From Gastranaerophilus sp944325835 (GTDB taxonomy: Bacteria > Cyanobacteriota > Vampirovibrionia > Gastranaerophilales > Gastranaerophilaceae): a DNA stretch of 64,000 nt. Positions 42,393-51,250 of the stretch are shown one piece after another (position 1 is the first letter of the stretch; each line of letters opens with the position of its first letter). A program made the translations under genes and the position numbers. The notes beneath the pieces are model-generated. The model saw only the letters and a list, made by a program, of their open reading frames with translations. It was not told the DNA's origin and did not search any database. The DNA lies in NCBI GenBank assembly GCA_963931575.1, contig OZ007029.1, forward strand, positions 806,001-870,000, read 5' to 3'.

Positions 42393-42406
42393 AATCACAT
42401 GTGATT
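42393..42406. promoter_or_regulatory. 14-bp perfect palindrome before a small gene
   Basis: AATCACATGTGATT, directly followed by AGGAG, the ribosome binding site of the 42420 gene. Could be an operator or a hairpin near the site. Confidence 0.35.
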
Positions 42407-42419
42407 AGGAGATGTGAGT

Positions 42420-42560
42420 ATGAATTACAATGAATTTGAAAAAAATATTTTTAAACAAGAAGTACAAAATCTAGTTAAAAATACTGATTTGAAGGCTGCA
42501 GATGACTGTTACTGTATGCTTATGAAACAAATTTTCTTATCTAAATCAACATTAAATTAG
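42420..42560 (+). CDS. small orphan protein (46 aa)
   Basis: Read directly: MNYNEFEKNIFKQEVQNL, then KNTDLKAADDCYCMLMKQ, ending SKSTLN and TAG. AGGAG lies about 10 nt upstream. Helical and charged, with a CYC pair; no export signal. It sits between the PRTase-like gene and the CoA-disulfide-reductase-like gene in the same direction. Real coding is plausible but not proven. Confidence 0.45.
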   Translation: MNYNEFEKNIFKQEVQNLVKNTDLKAADDCYCMLMKQIFLSKSTLN

Positions 42561-42618
42561 CCCTGTGGCGACAAATAAGGCAATAGCAAGACACATAAAT
42601 ATCTTTTACCCTTGATGT

Positions 42619-43989
42619 ATGAAAATCGTTATTATAGGTGCGGTTGCAGCAGGCGCCAAGGCCGCCGCAAAAGCCCGGAGAATGTCTAAAGATAATGAAA
42701 TTATTGTCTACACGGAGGATACACATATTTCGTATTCCTCCTGTGGACTGCCGTATTATATAGAGGGAAATTTTGAGGACTACAGAATGCTTCTTGTGCG
42801 TTCGCCCGAAGAATTTGAAGCTCAAAATGTAAAAATTAATCTTTTACATAAAGTAATTAAGATTATTCCTGCAACGCAGCAGATTCTGGTTCATAACCTG
42901 TCTGACAATAAAGTGGAGCTTGTTAATTTTGACAAATTGATTATTGCAACAGGTGCAAATCCTTTTATTCCGCCAATAAAAAACGTAAGCCTGCCAAATA
43001 TTTTTACGCTGAGAAAAATCGAGGACGGCATAAATATAAGAGCAAAAGCACTTCTTTCAAAAAAAGTTCTGATTGTGGGTGGCGGTTATATAGGTATGGA
43101 ACTTCTTGAAGCATTTGTCGTACGCGGCCTGCATGTTACTCTCGTTGAGAATTCAAACCATATCATGCCGTTACTTGATCCGGATATGAGCCAGCTTATT
43201 TATGAACAACTGGTTTCAATAAATAAAGGAAGGTTTGAAATTATCAGGGGTGACAGTGTTGTTGAATTCAGCGGCAATGAAAACGGAGTGACCTGCGCAA
43301 AATTAAACTCCGGACAGGTTATAGATACTGATATGGCCGTTATTGCAACCGGAGTAAGACCTAATTCCGAACTAGCGTACGATGCCGGGATTGAACTAGG
43401 CCCCACAAGAGCCATAAAAGTCAATAAGCAGATGCAGACTAATTATGAAAATATTTATGCCTGCGGGGACTGTGTTGAAGAAAATTTGATTATAAATGAC
43501 ACTCCAATCTGGCTTCCGCTAGGTTCAAACGCCAATAAAGAAGGCAGATGTGCAGCTATAAATGTAAGCGGCGGGTTTGATGAATTCAACGGGGTTCTAG
43601 GCTCGGCCGTTACAAGATGTCTTGATTTAACGATCTCAATGACAGGTTTAACCGAAAAATCCGCAAGAATTCACGATATAGAACCAGTTTCAGTGACGGT
43701 GACAAAAAACGACAAGGTTGGCTATATGCCGGATGTCAATAATATTACCCTGAAACTAATAGCAGATAAGAAAAACGGACAGTTAATAGGCGGTCAGGCT
43801 GTCGGGGCAGGTGATGCAGACAAAAGGATTAACACACTTACATCAGCACTATTAAGCAAAATGAGTGTAGAAGAATTTTGCAAAAATGATCTGACCTACG
43901 CACCGCCTTATTCACCAACGATTGACCCGCTGCTTAATGCTGCTGAAATACTGCGCTCAAAATTAAAGAAATTATCCTCTGAGAGCTGA
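42619..43989 (+). CDS. CoA-disulfide reductase/NADH oxidase-family flavoprotein
   Basis: 456 aa. FAD-binding start VIIGAVAAGAKAAAKARR, the redox cysteine in ISYSSCGLPYYIEG (Cys42) as in CoA-disulfide reductases and Nox, NAD(P)-binding VLIVGGGYIGMELLEAF, and the FAD-binding IYACGDCVEE. A C-terminal dimerisation domain completes normal length. Likely keeps the thiol pool reduced or removes oxygen. The 3' end overlaps the convergent FAD oxidoreductase gene by 18 bases. Confidence 0.88.
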   Translation: MKIVIIGAVAAGAKAAAKARRMSKDNEIIVYTEDTHISYSSCGLPYYIEGNFEDYRMLLVRSPEEFEAQNVKINLLHKVIKIIPATQQILVHNLSDNKVELVNFDKLIIATGANPFIPPIKNVSLPNIFTLRKIEDGINIRAKALLSKKVLIVGGGYIGMELLEAFVVRGLHVTLVENSNHIMPLLDPDMSQLIYEQLVSINKGRFEIIRGDSVVEFSGNENGVTCAKLNSGQVIDTDMAVIATGVRPNSELAYDAGIELGPTRAIKVNKQMQTNYENIYACGDCVEENLIINDTPIWLPLGSNANKEGRCAAINVSGGFDEFNGVLGSAVTRCLDLTISMTGLTEKSARIHDIEPVSVTVTKNDKVGYMPDVNNITLKLIADKKNGQLIGGQAVGAGDADKRINTLTSALLSKMSVEEFCKNDLTYAPPYSPTIDPLLNAAEILRSKLKKLSSES

Positions 43990-45357
43990 AATATACTTAG
44001 CAACTGCTTCTCCCATAGAAAAACACGATTGTTGAACTCTTAACGCCGCCTGAGCCTTAAAATCAGCGCTTATACAACGCCCGATAACAAAAAGATTATT
44101 CACGTCCGCCGACATAAGACTTTCAACAGGAACCTGATAATAGCCTATTTTTTTCAGCGTTGACCCGTCTTTTTCACAGCTGTGAACGTCAATCGGGTAA
44201 TTTGCCACTAATACAGGATTACCAAAGCGTTTGCCCTCAATTATATCCCGTTCTGTATAAATATATTTCCCTTTAATTCTGCGTGAAACCCTTATTCCCA
44301 AATCATCCGCAATGTTTGATATATAAGCGTTTTCAAACCCCGGAAAGTACTTTTTACAAAAGCGAGAAAGCCTGAAAATACTTCCACGTGCCTCAATTAA
44401 GGCCTTTGAAACTGATGTAATGTCAGTAATATCAACGTTTTTGACTATTCTCGGGCAGTTAAAAGCCAGCGCGCCTCTGCATCCGGCAACCGTAAATACC
44501 TGAAAATAGTTGCTATCTTCTTCGGTCAAATCACCCGCCGCTACCGCCTTTTCAAAAATAGGCTTTAATGCCCACCGGCTGCCCTTATCCCAAGTATATG
44601 CTGTTGAAAGATGTATTTCTTCACCAACCCGCTCAATTGGCGAAACTTCTTTATCTGCATCAATACCGCGCAAAAAGGCTGCAAACTTTTCCATATTAAT
44701 CCCGCTCATAATAAATCTAAGTGTAATCGGCTGTGTTTCATTTTCAAAATTATCCAGAAATTCGCAGCCGCAAATTTTTCCGACATCACAATTTCCTGTT
44801 GCGTCAATTACATATCTCGTTTCGATAGGTTCCAATAATCTTTTGTTTAGGGCACTCTCATTATTATTGGTATCTATCTCGCCGATACATTCTAATAACA
44901 TTTTGGGGCTTAGGTTTCTAATAGCATCAGGATTATTAGAATATGTCTTATTGATACATTCTGATAATAATTCTTGCTGTAGAAATAGTTTTTTTATATT
45001 TTTATTGAAGTCACACTCAACACTATAGACAGATGTGAGAAATCTAATTTCAACACCTGCAGAAGTCAACATTTCATCAAGCACAATCTTAAGAATTTCA
45101 GGAGCAAACCAGCCCTTGTTACCTTCAAAATCAATCTGCGCACCATATTTAGCCATTTTTTCAACCAGTTTATCAAAGAAATCACGGTTAATCTCGGATT
45201 TTCCTGCATTCATAACCGGCAAAACCAGACCGGAGGTAATTGCACCGCCAAGATGAATTTTCTTTTCAACAAGGAGAGTTTTCAAACCGTTTTTCGCAGC
45301 AGTATACGCCGCAGCGACACCGGCGGTTCCGCCGCCGGCAACTACTACATCATACAT
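43972..45357 (-). CDS. FAD-dependent oxidoreductase, coupled to an MnmD-like methyltransferase
   Basis: 461 aa. N-terminal dinucleotide motif VVVAGGGTAGVAAAYTAA, then LLVEKKIHLGGAITSGLVLP, RYVIDATGNCDVGKICG, and a C-terminal NLFVIGRCISADFKAQAALR. This is the FAD_oxidored (PF12831-like) family, whose substrates are mostly unknown. Its first eight bases overlap the end of the upstream methyltransferase gene, so translation is coupled. In E. coli MnmC, an FAD oxidase domain is fused to the same type of methyltransferase; see findings. Confidence 0.85.
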   Translation of the reverse strand: MYDVVVAGGGTAGVAAAYTAAKNGLKTLLVEKKIHLGGAITSGLVLPVMNAGKSEINRDFFDKLVEKMAKYGAQIDFEGNKGWFAPEILKIVLDEMLTSAGVEIRFLTSVYSVECDFNKNIKKLFLQQELLSECINKTYSNNPDAIRNLSPKMLLECIGEIDTNNNESALNKRLLEPIETRYVIDATGNCDVGKICGCEFLDNFENETQPITLRFIMSGINMEKFAAFLRGIDADKEVSPIERVGEEIHLSTAYTWDKGSRWALKPIFEKAVAAGDLTEEDSNYFQVFTVAGCRGALAFNCPRIVKNVDITDITSVSKALIEARGSIFRLSRFCKKYFPGFENAYISNIADDLGIRVSRRIKGKYIYTERDIIEGKRFGNPVLVANYPIDVHSCEKDGSTLKKIGYYQVPVESLMSADVNNLFVIGRCISADFKAQAALRVQQSCFSMGEAVAKYISALRG

Positions 45358-46561
45358 TTTGATGTTCCTTTCTGTATTCTTTTATAAATTTTGAACTTGA
45401 CATTAACGGACTATTTTCCACTTCAAATTTATTACGCGCGATAATAGCCTCATTAAGCGTGTTTAAATTTTCGTCACGATAAAATATACCTGCCCGAGTT
45501 TTCATAAGCCTTAAATCGTAATCTGAGAGGGGATATTTTATAAATGATTTATTTTTAACTGCAATAGTACCGGTAAAATTGCCTGCACGTTCATTGTAAA
45601 TTTTTCCGACATAAAATCCTGCGGCCAAAAAGGCGTTTCTTATTCTTGCGGAATTTGAATAAGTCAGAATACGTCCGTTTTCATCCAGATGTTTATGTAA
45701 GAGTTTAAAGAAGTCAACCGACCAGAGGCAAGGGCATTTTTCAGGTGTAAAGGCATCCAAAAATATAAGTTGATAAATTTTATTATCCTCCATAAGGGTC
45801 TTTCTTGCATCCTCTATATGATAGTCAATATTAAAAACGTCCATTTTAAGGGCTTTCTGCGCCTTTTTATAGCGACTTGATATATTCAAATAATATATAT
45901 TATGTAACAAGGCGTTTAAAGAGCGTACGGAGGCACCAGACATCCTCTTCTTTTGCAAAAAACGGTAGTATTTAACGCCGGCATTATCAAAAAATAGAGA
46001 TTTATCTTTTTCTCTCAAATACAGTTCCAAAAAATAAGAATTTAAAAAGTCCGGAAAGTTTTCTGCCAATTTTTCTATCAACAAATAATTTATAAAATTG
46101 TCATAGTCATACTGTTTTTCGATTTTACCGGTGCAAAGATGTTCAACTTTTTCTGTAGGCAAATTTTGATTTTCGGGTTTGTGTTTTGCGTTGCATGTAA
46201 AAAAAGGAGATAAAAATATTAATTCTTTATCTGTGTCTACTGCTTTAATATATATTTTTCTGCCAAAAATATTATCGGAATATATCGTATCGTTATGTCG
46301 GTTTACATTTACATTTTTTTTGAAAAATTTTTCAAAGAAAAAATTTAAAAAACTTTTTGAATTGTATCCAATTCCGTAACAAATATCGAGAACATTTATT
46401 TCAGAAAAATTTTGCATATAGAAATCAATATCAGCAGGCAGCACAAATTTTTCGCATGCTTCAGCGTATGCACCGAACGTTGAATGGTATATATCATTGA
46501 ATTCTTTGCTGTAAAGCCCGACCGAGCCGTCGTTGGTTATGTATGGACAAAAATCTTTCAT
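45350..46561 (-). CDS. mnmD: MnmD-like tRNA U34 methyltransferase (MnmC N-terminal domain family)
   Basis: 403 aa. The N-terminal motif NDGSVGLYSKEFNDIYHSTF with GAYAEACEKFVLP is typical of MnmC/MnmD; SAM-binding NVLDICYGIGYNSKSF; LIFLDAFTPEKCPCLWS is the catalytic loop; ILTYSNSARIRNAFLAAGF follows. MnmD methylates nm5(s2)U34 to mnm5(s2)U34. The protein is longer than usual for MnmD, with an inserted Lys/Asn-rich segment (about 75-200). TGATATAAT lies 9 nt before the ATG. It is first in a pair with the FAD oxidoreductase. Confidence 0.8.
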   Translation of the reverse strand: MKDFCPYITNDGSVGLYSKEFNDIYHSTFGAYAEACEKFVLPADIDFYMQNFSEINVLDICYGIGYNSKSFLNFFFEKFFKKNVNVNRHNDTIYSDNIFGRKIYIKAVDTDKELIFLSPFFTCNAKHKPENQNLPTEKVEHLCTGKIEKQYDYDNFINYLLIEKLAENFPDFLNSYFLELYLREKDKSLFFDNAGVKYYRFLQKKRMSGASVRSLNALLHNIYYLNISSRYKKAQKALKMDVFNIDYHIEDARKTLMEDNKIYQLIFLDAFTPEKCPCLWSVDFFKLLHKHLDENGRILTYSNSARIRNAFLAAGFYVGKIYNERAGNFTGTIAVKNKSFIKYPLSDYDLRLMKTRAGIFYRDENLNTLNEAIIARNKFEVENSPLMSSSKFIKEYRKEHQNV

Positions 46562-46696
46562 TACCTTACAATTATATCATAGCAAGGCTTTCGGGCATAT
46601 TGTAAAGATATGTTAACTAAAATTTAAGCTGGTAACGCAATTTTTTTATATTAAAATACTTTATAGAAATGTAAGTAGTAAAGAGGATTGGGAAAT

Positions 46697-46879
46697 ATGA
46701 AAAATTTATTCATCATTTTAATGAACGTTTTATTTTTGTTAGTAGTTGCAGCTGATGTTGTTGCTGTAAAATATGATTGCGACACTGCTCCTGTTGTTCA
46801 AAAATCTTGCTATCAGGAAAGACAGGCTCAAACACAATACAGCAATATCGCACAAACAACTTATAACTATAATATATAA
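46697..46879 (+). CDS. small secreted or membrane-anchored peptide (60 aa)
   Basis: MKNLFIILMNVLFLLVVAA is a signal peptide or anchor; the remaining 35-40 residues hold two Cys (YDCD, KSCY) and a Gln/Asn/Tyr-rich tail ending TYNYNI. I chose the ATG at 46697, with AGAGGA upstream; a TTG start at 46688 is possible. Function unknown. Confidence 0.55.
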   Translation: MKNLFIILMNVLFLLVVAADVVAVKYDCDTAPVVQKSCYQERQAQTQYSNIAQTTYNYNI

Positions 46880-46882
46880 GGT

Positions 46883-47554
46883 TTACCAGAGAGCCTTAGG
46901 CATCAGGCGGTCGTAGAACCAGACTTCAACACCGTCATAAAAAGGCGGAAAATCAATCTTCCCGTCAACACCAATGGCTCTTACAGGGATATTAACTTTC
47001 TCGGAGGCTTTCTTCAGAATTTCATACCCTCTCACAACATCATCTTTAGATGTTTCATCGCCAAAGTGGGTGTTTGAAATAAGGCCGGTAAAATGTTTCC
47101 AATCCCTCTTTTCAACGCCTTCAGAAAAAGTTATATATTCAATAATATTTTCAACATTACAGGTTTCAAACTTAGAAGTATTCACAACAAGATATATTTC
47201 TAAGTTTGTTTCTTTTTCAATATTATTGAGGATATCCAGAATATCAAGTCCGGACGCGCCGTAGCCAACATCAATTATGATATCACCGTCAACCGAAAGA
47301 CAGTTCTGTTGTGTTGGTGTAATATAGCTTCCGGCTTCACCAAGCCCGAAATATTCAGGCTGGGTAATAACTTTTATACCTTCACTTTCAAGTTGTTTTG
47401 CAATCGGACGCAATGTATATGCCGGCTCAACCGTATCCAGATCAACAAGCGTTACGGCTTTACCCGCTTTTGCGTACTGACGTGCCCTATTCAGCGCGGT
47501 TTCAGATTTTCCGCTTGCGTAAGCCCCCGCATAAACTTCAACTTTTCTAGCCAT
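46883..47554 (-). CDS. P-loop ATPase of the SIMIBI (CobQ/MinD-like) class
   Basis: 223 aa. Walker A-like AGAYASGKSETALN near residue 8, VTLVDLDTVEPAYTLR (the switch with invariant Asp), and IIDVGYGASGLDILD. Order and size fit a SIMIBI-class ATPase such as the CobQ/ParA-like small family found in Firmicutes and gut bacteria; the ending has FYDRLMPKALW. Partner and substrate unknown. GAGGA precedes the ATG (minus strand). Confidence 0.75.
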   Translation of the reverse strand: MARKVEVYAGAYASGKSETALNRARQYAKAGKAVTLVDLDTVEPAYTLRPIAKQLESEGIKVITQPEYFGLGEAGSYITPTQQNCLSVDGDIIIDVGYGASGLDILDILNNIEKETNLEIYLVVNTSKFETCNVENIIEYITFSEGVEKRDWKHFTGLISNTHFGDETSKDDVVRGYEILKKASEKVNIPVRAIGVDGKIDFPPFYDGVEVWFYDRLMPKALW

Positions 47555-47692
47555 ATTCTCCTCCGTATAACCCTATTTTAACACAAAAAACGTTACTTGC
47601 TAAAATAATTGTTTGTGCCATAATTAAAATAAGGCTAAATAGTAAATAGCGTATATGTAAATATAATTGAAAAAGAAAAAGGAAAAACCAAA

Positions 47693-49780
47693 ATGGCAAG
47701 AAAAACTCCATTAGAGAAAATCAGAAACATTGGTATTGCCGCTCACATTGATGCCGGTAAAACCACTACAACTGAAAGAATTTTGTTTTACACAGGTAAA
47801 ACTCACAAGCTCGGTGAAGTTCACGATGGTGCTGCTGTTACCGACTTTATGGAACAAGAAAGAGAAAGAGGTATCACAATCCAGTCAGCTGCTGTAACAG
47901 CAACCTGGAAAGGACACCAGATTAACATCATAGACACCCCGGGCCACGTTGACTTTACAATTGAGGTTGAACGTTCACTTCGTGTATTAGACGGCGTTGT
48001 TGCTGTATTCTGTGCGGTAGGCGGTGTTCAATCACAATCCGAAACAGTTTGGAGACAGGCTAACAGATATGAAGTTCCGCGTATGGTATTTGTTAACAAA
48101 ATGGACAGAACCGGTGCTGACTTCTATCGTGTAGTTGACCAGATTAAGACAAGATTGGGTGCAAACGCTCATCCTATCAGACTTCCAATCGGTGCTGAAG
48201 ATAAATTCCAGGGGCTTATTGACCTCTTTGAAATGAAAGCTTATATCTACACTAACGATCTTGGTACAGATATTAAAGTTGAAGACATTCCAGCAGATAT
48301 GCTTGAAAAAGCTCAACAATACAGAGATGAACTCGTTGAAGCAATTGCAGGCGAAGATGATGAATTAATGGAAAAATACTTTGAAGACCCTGCTTCAATT
48401 ACTGTTGATGAATTGAAAAAAGGCTTAAGAAAAGCAGTTTGCAACAACAAAATTGTTCCTGTTACCTGCGGTACAGCGTTCAAAAACAAAGGTGTTCAAT
48501 TGCTGTTAGATTCTATCGTTGAATTGATGCCTTCACCGGTTGACGTTAAAGCTATCGAAGGTGAATTGGAAGACGGAACAAAAGTTGAACGTCACTCATC
48601 AGATGATGAACCGTTCTCAGCTCTGGCTTTCAAAGTTATGACTGACCCGTTCGTAGGTCGTTTAACCTTCTTGAGAATATATTCAGGTAAATTAACCTCC
48701 GGTTCTTACGTCTTGAACGCTACAAACGGCAAAAAAGAACGTATTTCACGTATCGTTCGTATGTATGCAGACCAAAGACAGGAAGAAGATGAAGTTTGCG
48801 CAGGCGATATCTGTGCGGCAGTAGGTTTGAAAGATACTACAACAGGTGATACTCTGTGCGATGAAAAAGCACCTATCATTCTTGAAAAAATGAGCTTCCC
48901 TGAACCGGTTATCTCTGTTGCGATTGAACCTAAAACAAAAGCCGACCAGGATAAAATGGGTATCGCTCTTCAAAAACTTGCAGAAGAAGATCCGTCATTC
49001 AGAGTTAAATCTGATTCAGAAACCGGTCAAACCATTATTTCAGGTATGGGCGAACTTCACCTTGATATTATCGTTGACCGTATGCTCAGAGAATTCAAAG
49101 TTGACGCTAACATCGGTCAGCCACAGGTTGCTTACAGAGAAACAATCCGCGGTACCGCAGATCAAGACTCTAAATTTGCCCGTCAATCCGGTGGTAAAGG
49201 TCAATACGGTCACGTTAAAATCAGAATTTCTCCGGCAGAAGAAAACGCAGGATTTGTATTTGAAAACAAAATCGTCGGCGGTGCTATTCCGAAAGAATAC
49301 ATCGAACCTGCAAGAAAAGGTATGGAAGAAGCGCTTGAAGGCGGTATCTTAGCCGGATATCCTATGATTGACGTTAAAGTTGAACTTTATGACGGTTCTT
49401 ACCACGAAGTCGACTCTTCTGAAATGGCGTTCAAAATCGCAGGTTCTATGGCTATCAAGGAAGGTACTAAGAAAGCTAAACCTTGTATCCTTGAACCTAT
49501 GATGAAAGTAGAAATTGAAATTCCGGAAGAATTTACAGGTACTATCATCGGTGATATTTCAAGAAGACGCGGACGTATTGAAGGTCAAGAACCTCAAGGC
49601 AACACCGGTAACGTTATCGTTAGAGCAATTGTTCCGCTGGCAAACATGTTCGGTTACGCAACCGACTTGAGAAGTAACACTCAAGGCCGCGGCACATTCT
49701 CAATGGAATTCCAATGCTACGAACAAGTTCCGGCGAACATTGAAGCTGAAATTATTGCTAAAGCAGGCGCTAAAGCTTAA
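47693..49780 (+). CDS. fusA: translation elongation factor G
   Basis: 695 aa. Catalyses ribosome translocation with GTP. G1 AAHIDAGKTTTTERIL, G2 ERERGITIQSAAVT, G3 DTPGHVDFTIEVERSL, G4 NKMDRTGADF, and domain IV GGKGQYGHVKI. Full length and standard. It stands apart from rpsL/rpsG/tuf, which are not in the window. A long A-rich leader (about 100 nt) with AAAGGAAAAACC precedes the ATG. Confidence 0.97.
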   Translation: MARKTPLEKIRNIGIAAHIDAGKTTTTERILFYTGKTHKLGEVHDGAAVTDFMEQERERGITIQSAAVTATWKGHQINIIDTPGHVDFTIEVERSLRVLDGVVAVFCAVGGVQSQSETVWRQANRYEVPRMVFVNKMDRTGADFYRVVDQIKTRLGANAHPIRLPIGAEDKFQGLIDLFEMKAYIYTNDLGTDIKVEDIPADMLEKAQQYRDELVEAIAGEDDELMEKYFEDPASITVDELKKGLRKAVCNNKIVPVTCGTAFKNKGVQLLLDSIVELMPSPVDVKAIEGELEDGTKVERHSSDDEPFSALAFKVMTDPFVGRLTFLRIYSGKLTSGSYVLNATNGKKERISRIVRMYADQRQEEDEVCAGDICAAVGLKDTTTGDTLCDEKAPIILEKMSFPEPVISVAIEPKTKADQDKMGIALQKLAEEDPSFRVKSDSETGQTIISGMGELHLDIIVDRMLREFKVDANIGQPQVAYRETIRGTADQDSKFARQSGGKGQYGHVKIRISPAEENAGFVFENKIVGGAIPKEYIEPARKGMEEALEGGILAGYPMIDVKVELYDGSYHEVDSSEMAFKIAGSMAIKEGTKKAKPCILEPMMKVEIEIPEEFTGTIIGDISRRRGRIEGQEPQGNTGNVIVRAIVPLANMFGYATDLRSNTQGRGTFSMEFQCYEQVPANIEAEIIAKAGAKA

Positions 49781-49803
49781 TTTCGCCTTAATAATTCATA
49801 CTA

Positions 49804-49837
49804 AAAGAAGGGTTTTTATAAAAAGACCCTTCTTTTT
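49804..49837. terminator. bidirectional terminator after fusA
   Basis: AAAGAAGGGT...ACCCTTCTTT (49804-49813 with 49826-49835), with inner T/A pairing and TTTTTT. The convergent glycosyltransferase stop lies at its far side. Confidence 0.88.
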
Positions 49838-50862
49838 TACTGCCTTTTAATTTTAAAATGAAGCCCCATTATCGTAAAAATTTTATATTTTCTGTCCCAT
49901 GATTTTTTAATAGAAAATATAAATTCAATTATTCGTAAATAATGATAATATTTAAGCCTCCGATAATTTTTAATTTTTGCTAAATCTTTGACCGGAAATA
50001 GTGTTTCCACATAGTCAATTAAGCTTTGCGAATCCTGATACAGCTTCCTTTTCTCTTTACTATTTTCATACTTTCGTAAATAATATAATGCCCCGCCTAA
50101 AAATCGCGAAAGTATATTTAATTTCAAATCATCTTCAATGCTTTTATATAAGTCAAGATTACATAAACACTTTAAAGATATGAGATCATTTGCAATGCAA
50201 TCAACTGAATTTGTCACCTGCTGCGCAGTACCGCATCTGTAAACGTATAATGATTCGTTCAGACAGGAATATTCAGCACCGCCCAAGTAACACTCCCAAT
50301 TAAAAATCATATCCTCAGCAGTAACGCACTGCTCCTGAAATAAAACATTTGCATTCTTTAAAAATGAAGAGGACCAGATTTTATCCCAAATATAAACAAG
50401 AAAATCCGTATAAACAAGTCTATCCGGGTTAACGGCCATTTTATCAAATTGCCTTTTGCGGCTGTTATTAAAAATTGACTCATTGCCGCACTGCTCTGAA
50501 AAATTAAACACGCAAATATCACTTTGCACGCTTGAAATTTTTTCATAGGCCTTCTGACATGCTTCCGGCAATAAATAATCATCACCGTCCAAAAACATAA
50601 TATACTCGCCGCGGGCTATTTTTAGCGCATCATTTCTCGCAGTTGATACCCCTCTGTTTGTTGTGGTTATTATAATGAAATTGTCATATTTTTTATATTT
50701 ATCAAGTATCTCTGAGGAATTATCCGTAGAGCCGTCATTAACACAAATACATTCTATCTCTCTCAAAGTTTGGTTATGTACACTGGACAAACACATGTCA
50801 AGATATAAGCCGACATTATACACCGGTACAATTATCGAAACCTTAATTGCATTTTCATCCAT
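49837..50862 (-). CDS. family 2 glycosyltransferase
   Basis: 341 aa. KVSIIVPVYNVGLYLDMCL, CICVNDGSTDNS, GVSTARNDALKIARGEYIMF and LDGDDYLL are the nucleotide-sugar and metal-binding (DxD) motifs of inverting GT2 enzymes with GT-A fold. The C-terminal part is helical and basic, ending with FTIMGLHFKIKRQ, a segment often seen in LPS/capsule glycosyltransferases. It is not in a polysaccharide cluster. Acceptor unknown. Confidence 0.88.
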   Translation of the reverse strand: MDENAIKVSIIVPVYNVGLYLDMCLSSVHNQTLREIECICVNDGSTDNSSEILDKYKKYDNFIIITTTNRGVSTARNDALKIARGEYIMFLDGDDYLLPEACQKAYEKISSVQSDICVFNFSEQCGNESIFNNSRKRQFDKMAVNPDRLVYTDFLVYIWDKIWSSSFLKNANVLFQEQCVTAEDMIFNWECYLGGAEYSCLNESLYVYRCGTAQQVTNSVDCIANDLISLKCLCNLDLYKSIEDDLKLNILSRFLGGALYYLRKYENSKEKRKLYQDSQSLIDYVETLFPVKDLAKIKNYRRLKYYHYLRIIEFIFSIKKSWDRKYKIFTIMGLHFKIKRQ

Positions 50863-50950
50863 ATATCCCGCATCAAATTAATATACTTTATGTCTTATAT
50901 TTGTATCCTAGTATATAGAATTAAAATTGTCAATAAGATATCATTAAAGA

Positions 50951-51169
50951 ATGAATAGAGAATTCTTCTTTAAATTAGGCTATAAGATTAAATACGAAAG
51001 GGTAAAGAAACAGCTTTCACAATTGGAGCTGTCTTTACAAAGCGGTTTAACAACAAGAACTCTCAGCAGAATAGAAAGCGGCACGATAGACCCCAAGATT
51101 TCAACCTTAAAACGAATTGCCGATGCTCTTTGCATAGAAATAGCTGACCTATTGAAATTTGAACTTTAA
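50951..51169 (+). CDS. XRE-family helix-turn-helix regulator
   Basis: 72 aa, a single Cro/C1-type domain: LGYKIKYERVKKQLSQLEL, SLQSGLTTRTLSRIESGT, then TLKRIADALCIEIADLL. TATCAT lies 6 nt before the ATG with no Shine-Dalgarno, a possible leaderless start. A separate promoter follows for the TPR gene. Targets unknown. Confidence 0.88.
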   Translation: MNREFFFKLGYKIKYERVKKQLSQLELSLQSGLTTRTLSRIESGTIDPKISTLKRIADALCIEIADLLKFEL

Positions 51170-51187
51170 ATGCGCCTTGTCAGCTTA

Positions 51188-51215
51188 TTGCCATATATAA
51201 GCTTCATGATATAAT
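51188..51215 (+). promoter_or_regulatory. promoter of the TPR gene
   Basis: TTGCCA (51188-51193), 16-bp spacer, TATAAT (51210-51215) with TGA just before it. The leader then has AAAAGGGGATATTTT and ATG. Confidence 0.65.
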
Positions 51216-51250
51216 AAGTTTATATTAGACTTGGTAAAAGGGGATATTTT

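Noticed and set aside
43972..43989. Overlap of convergent flavoprotein genes as a sign of frameshift
   Set aside because: Both proteins have complete family-length C-termini, so the overlap is simply compact packing.
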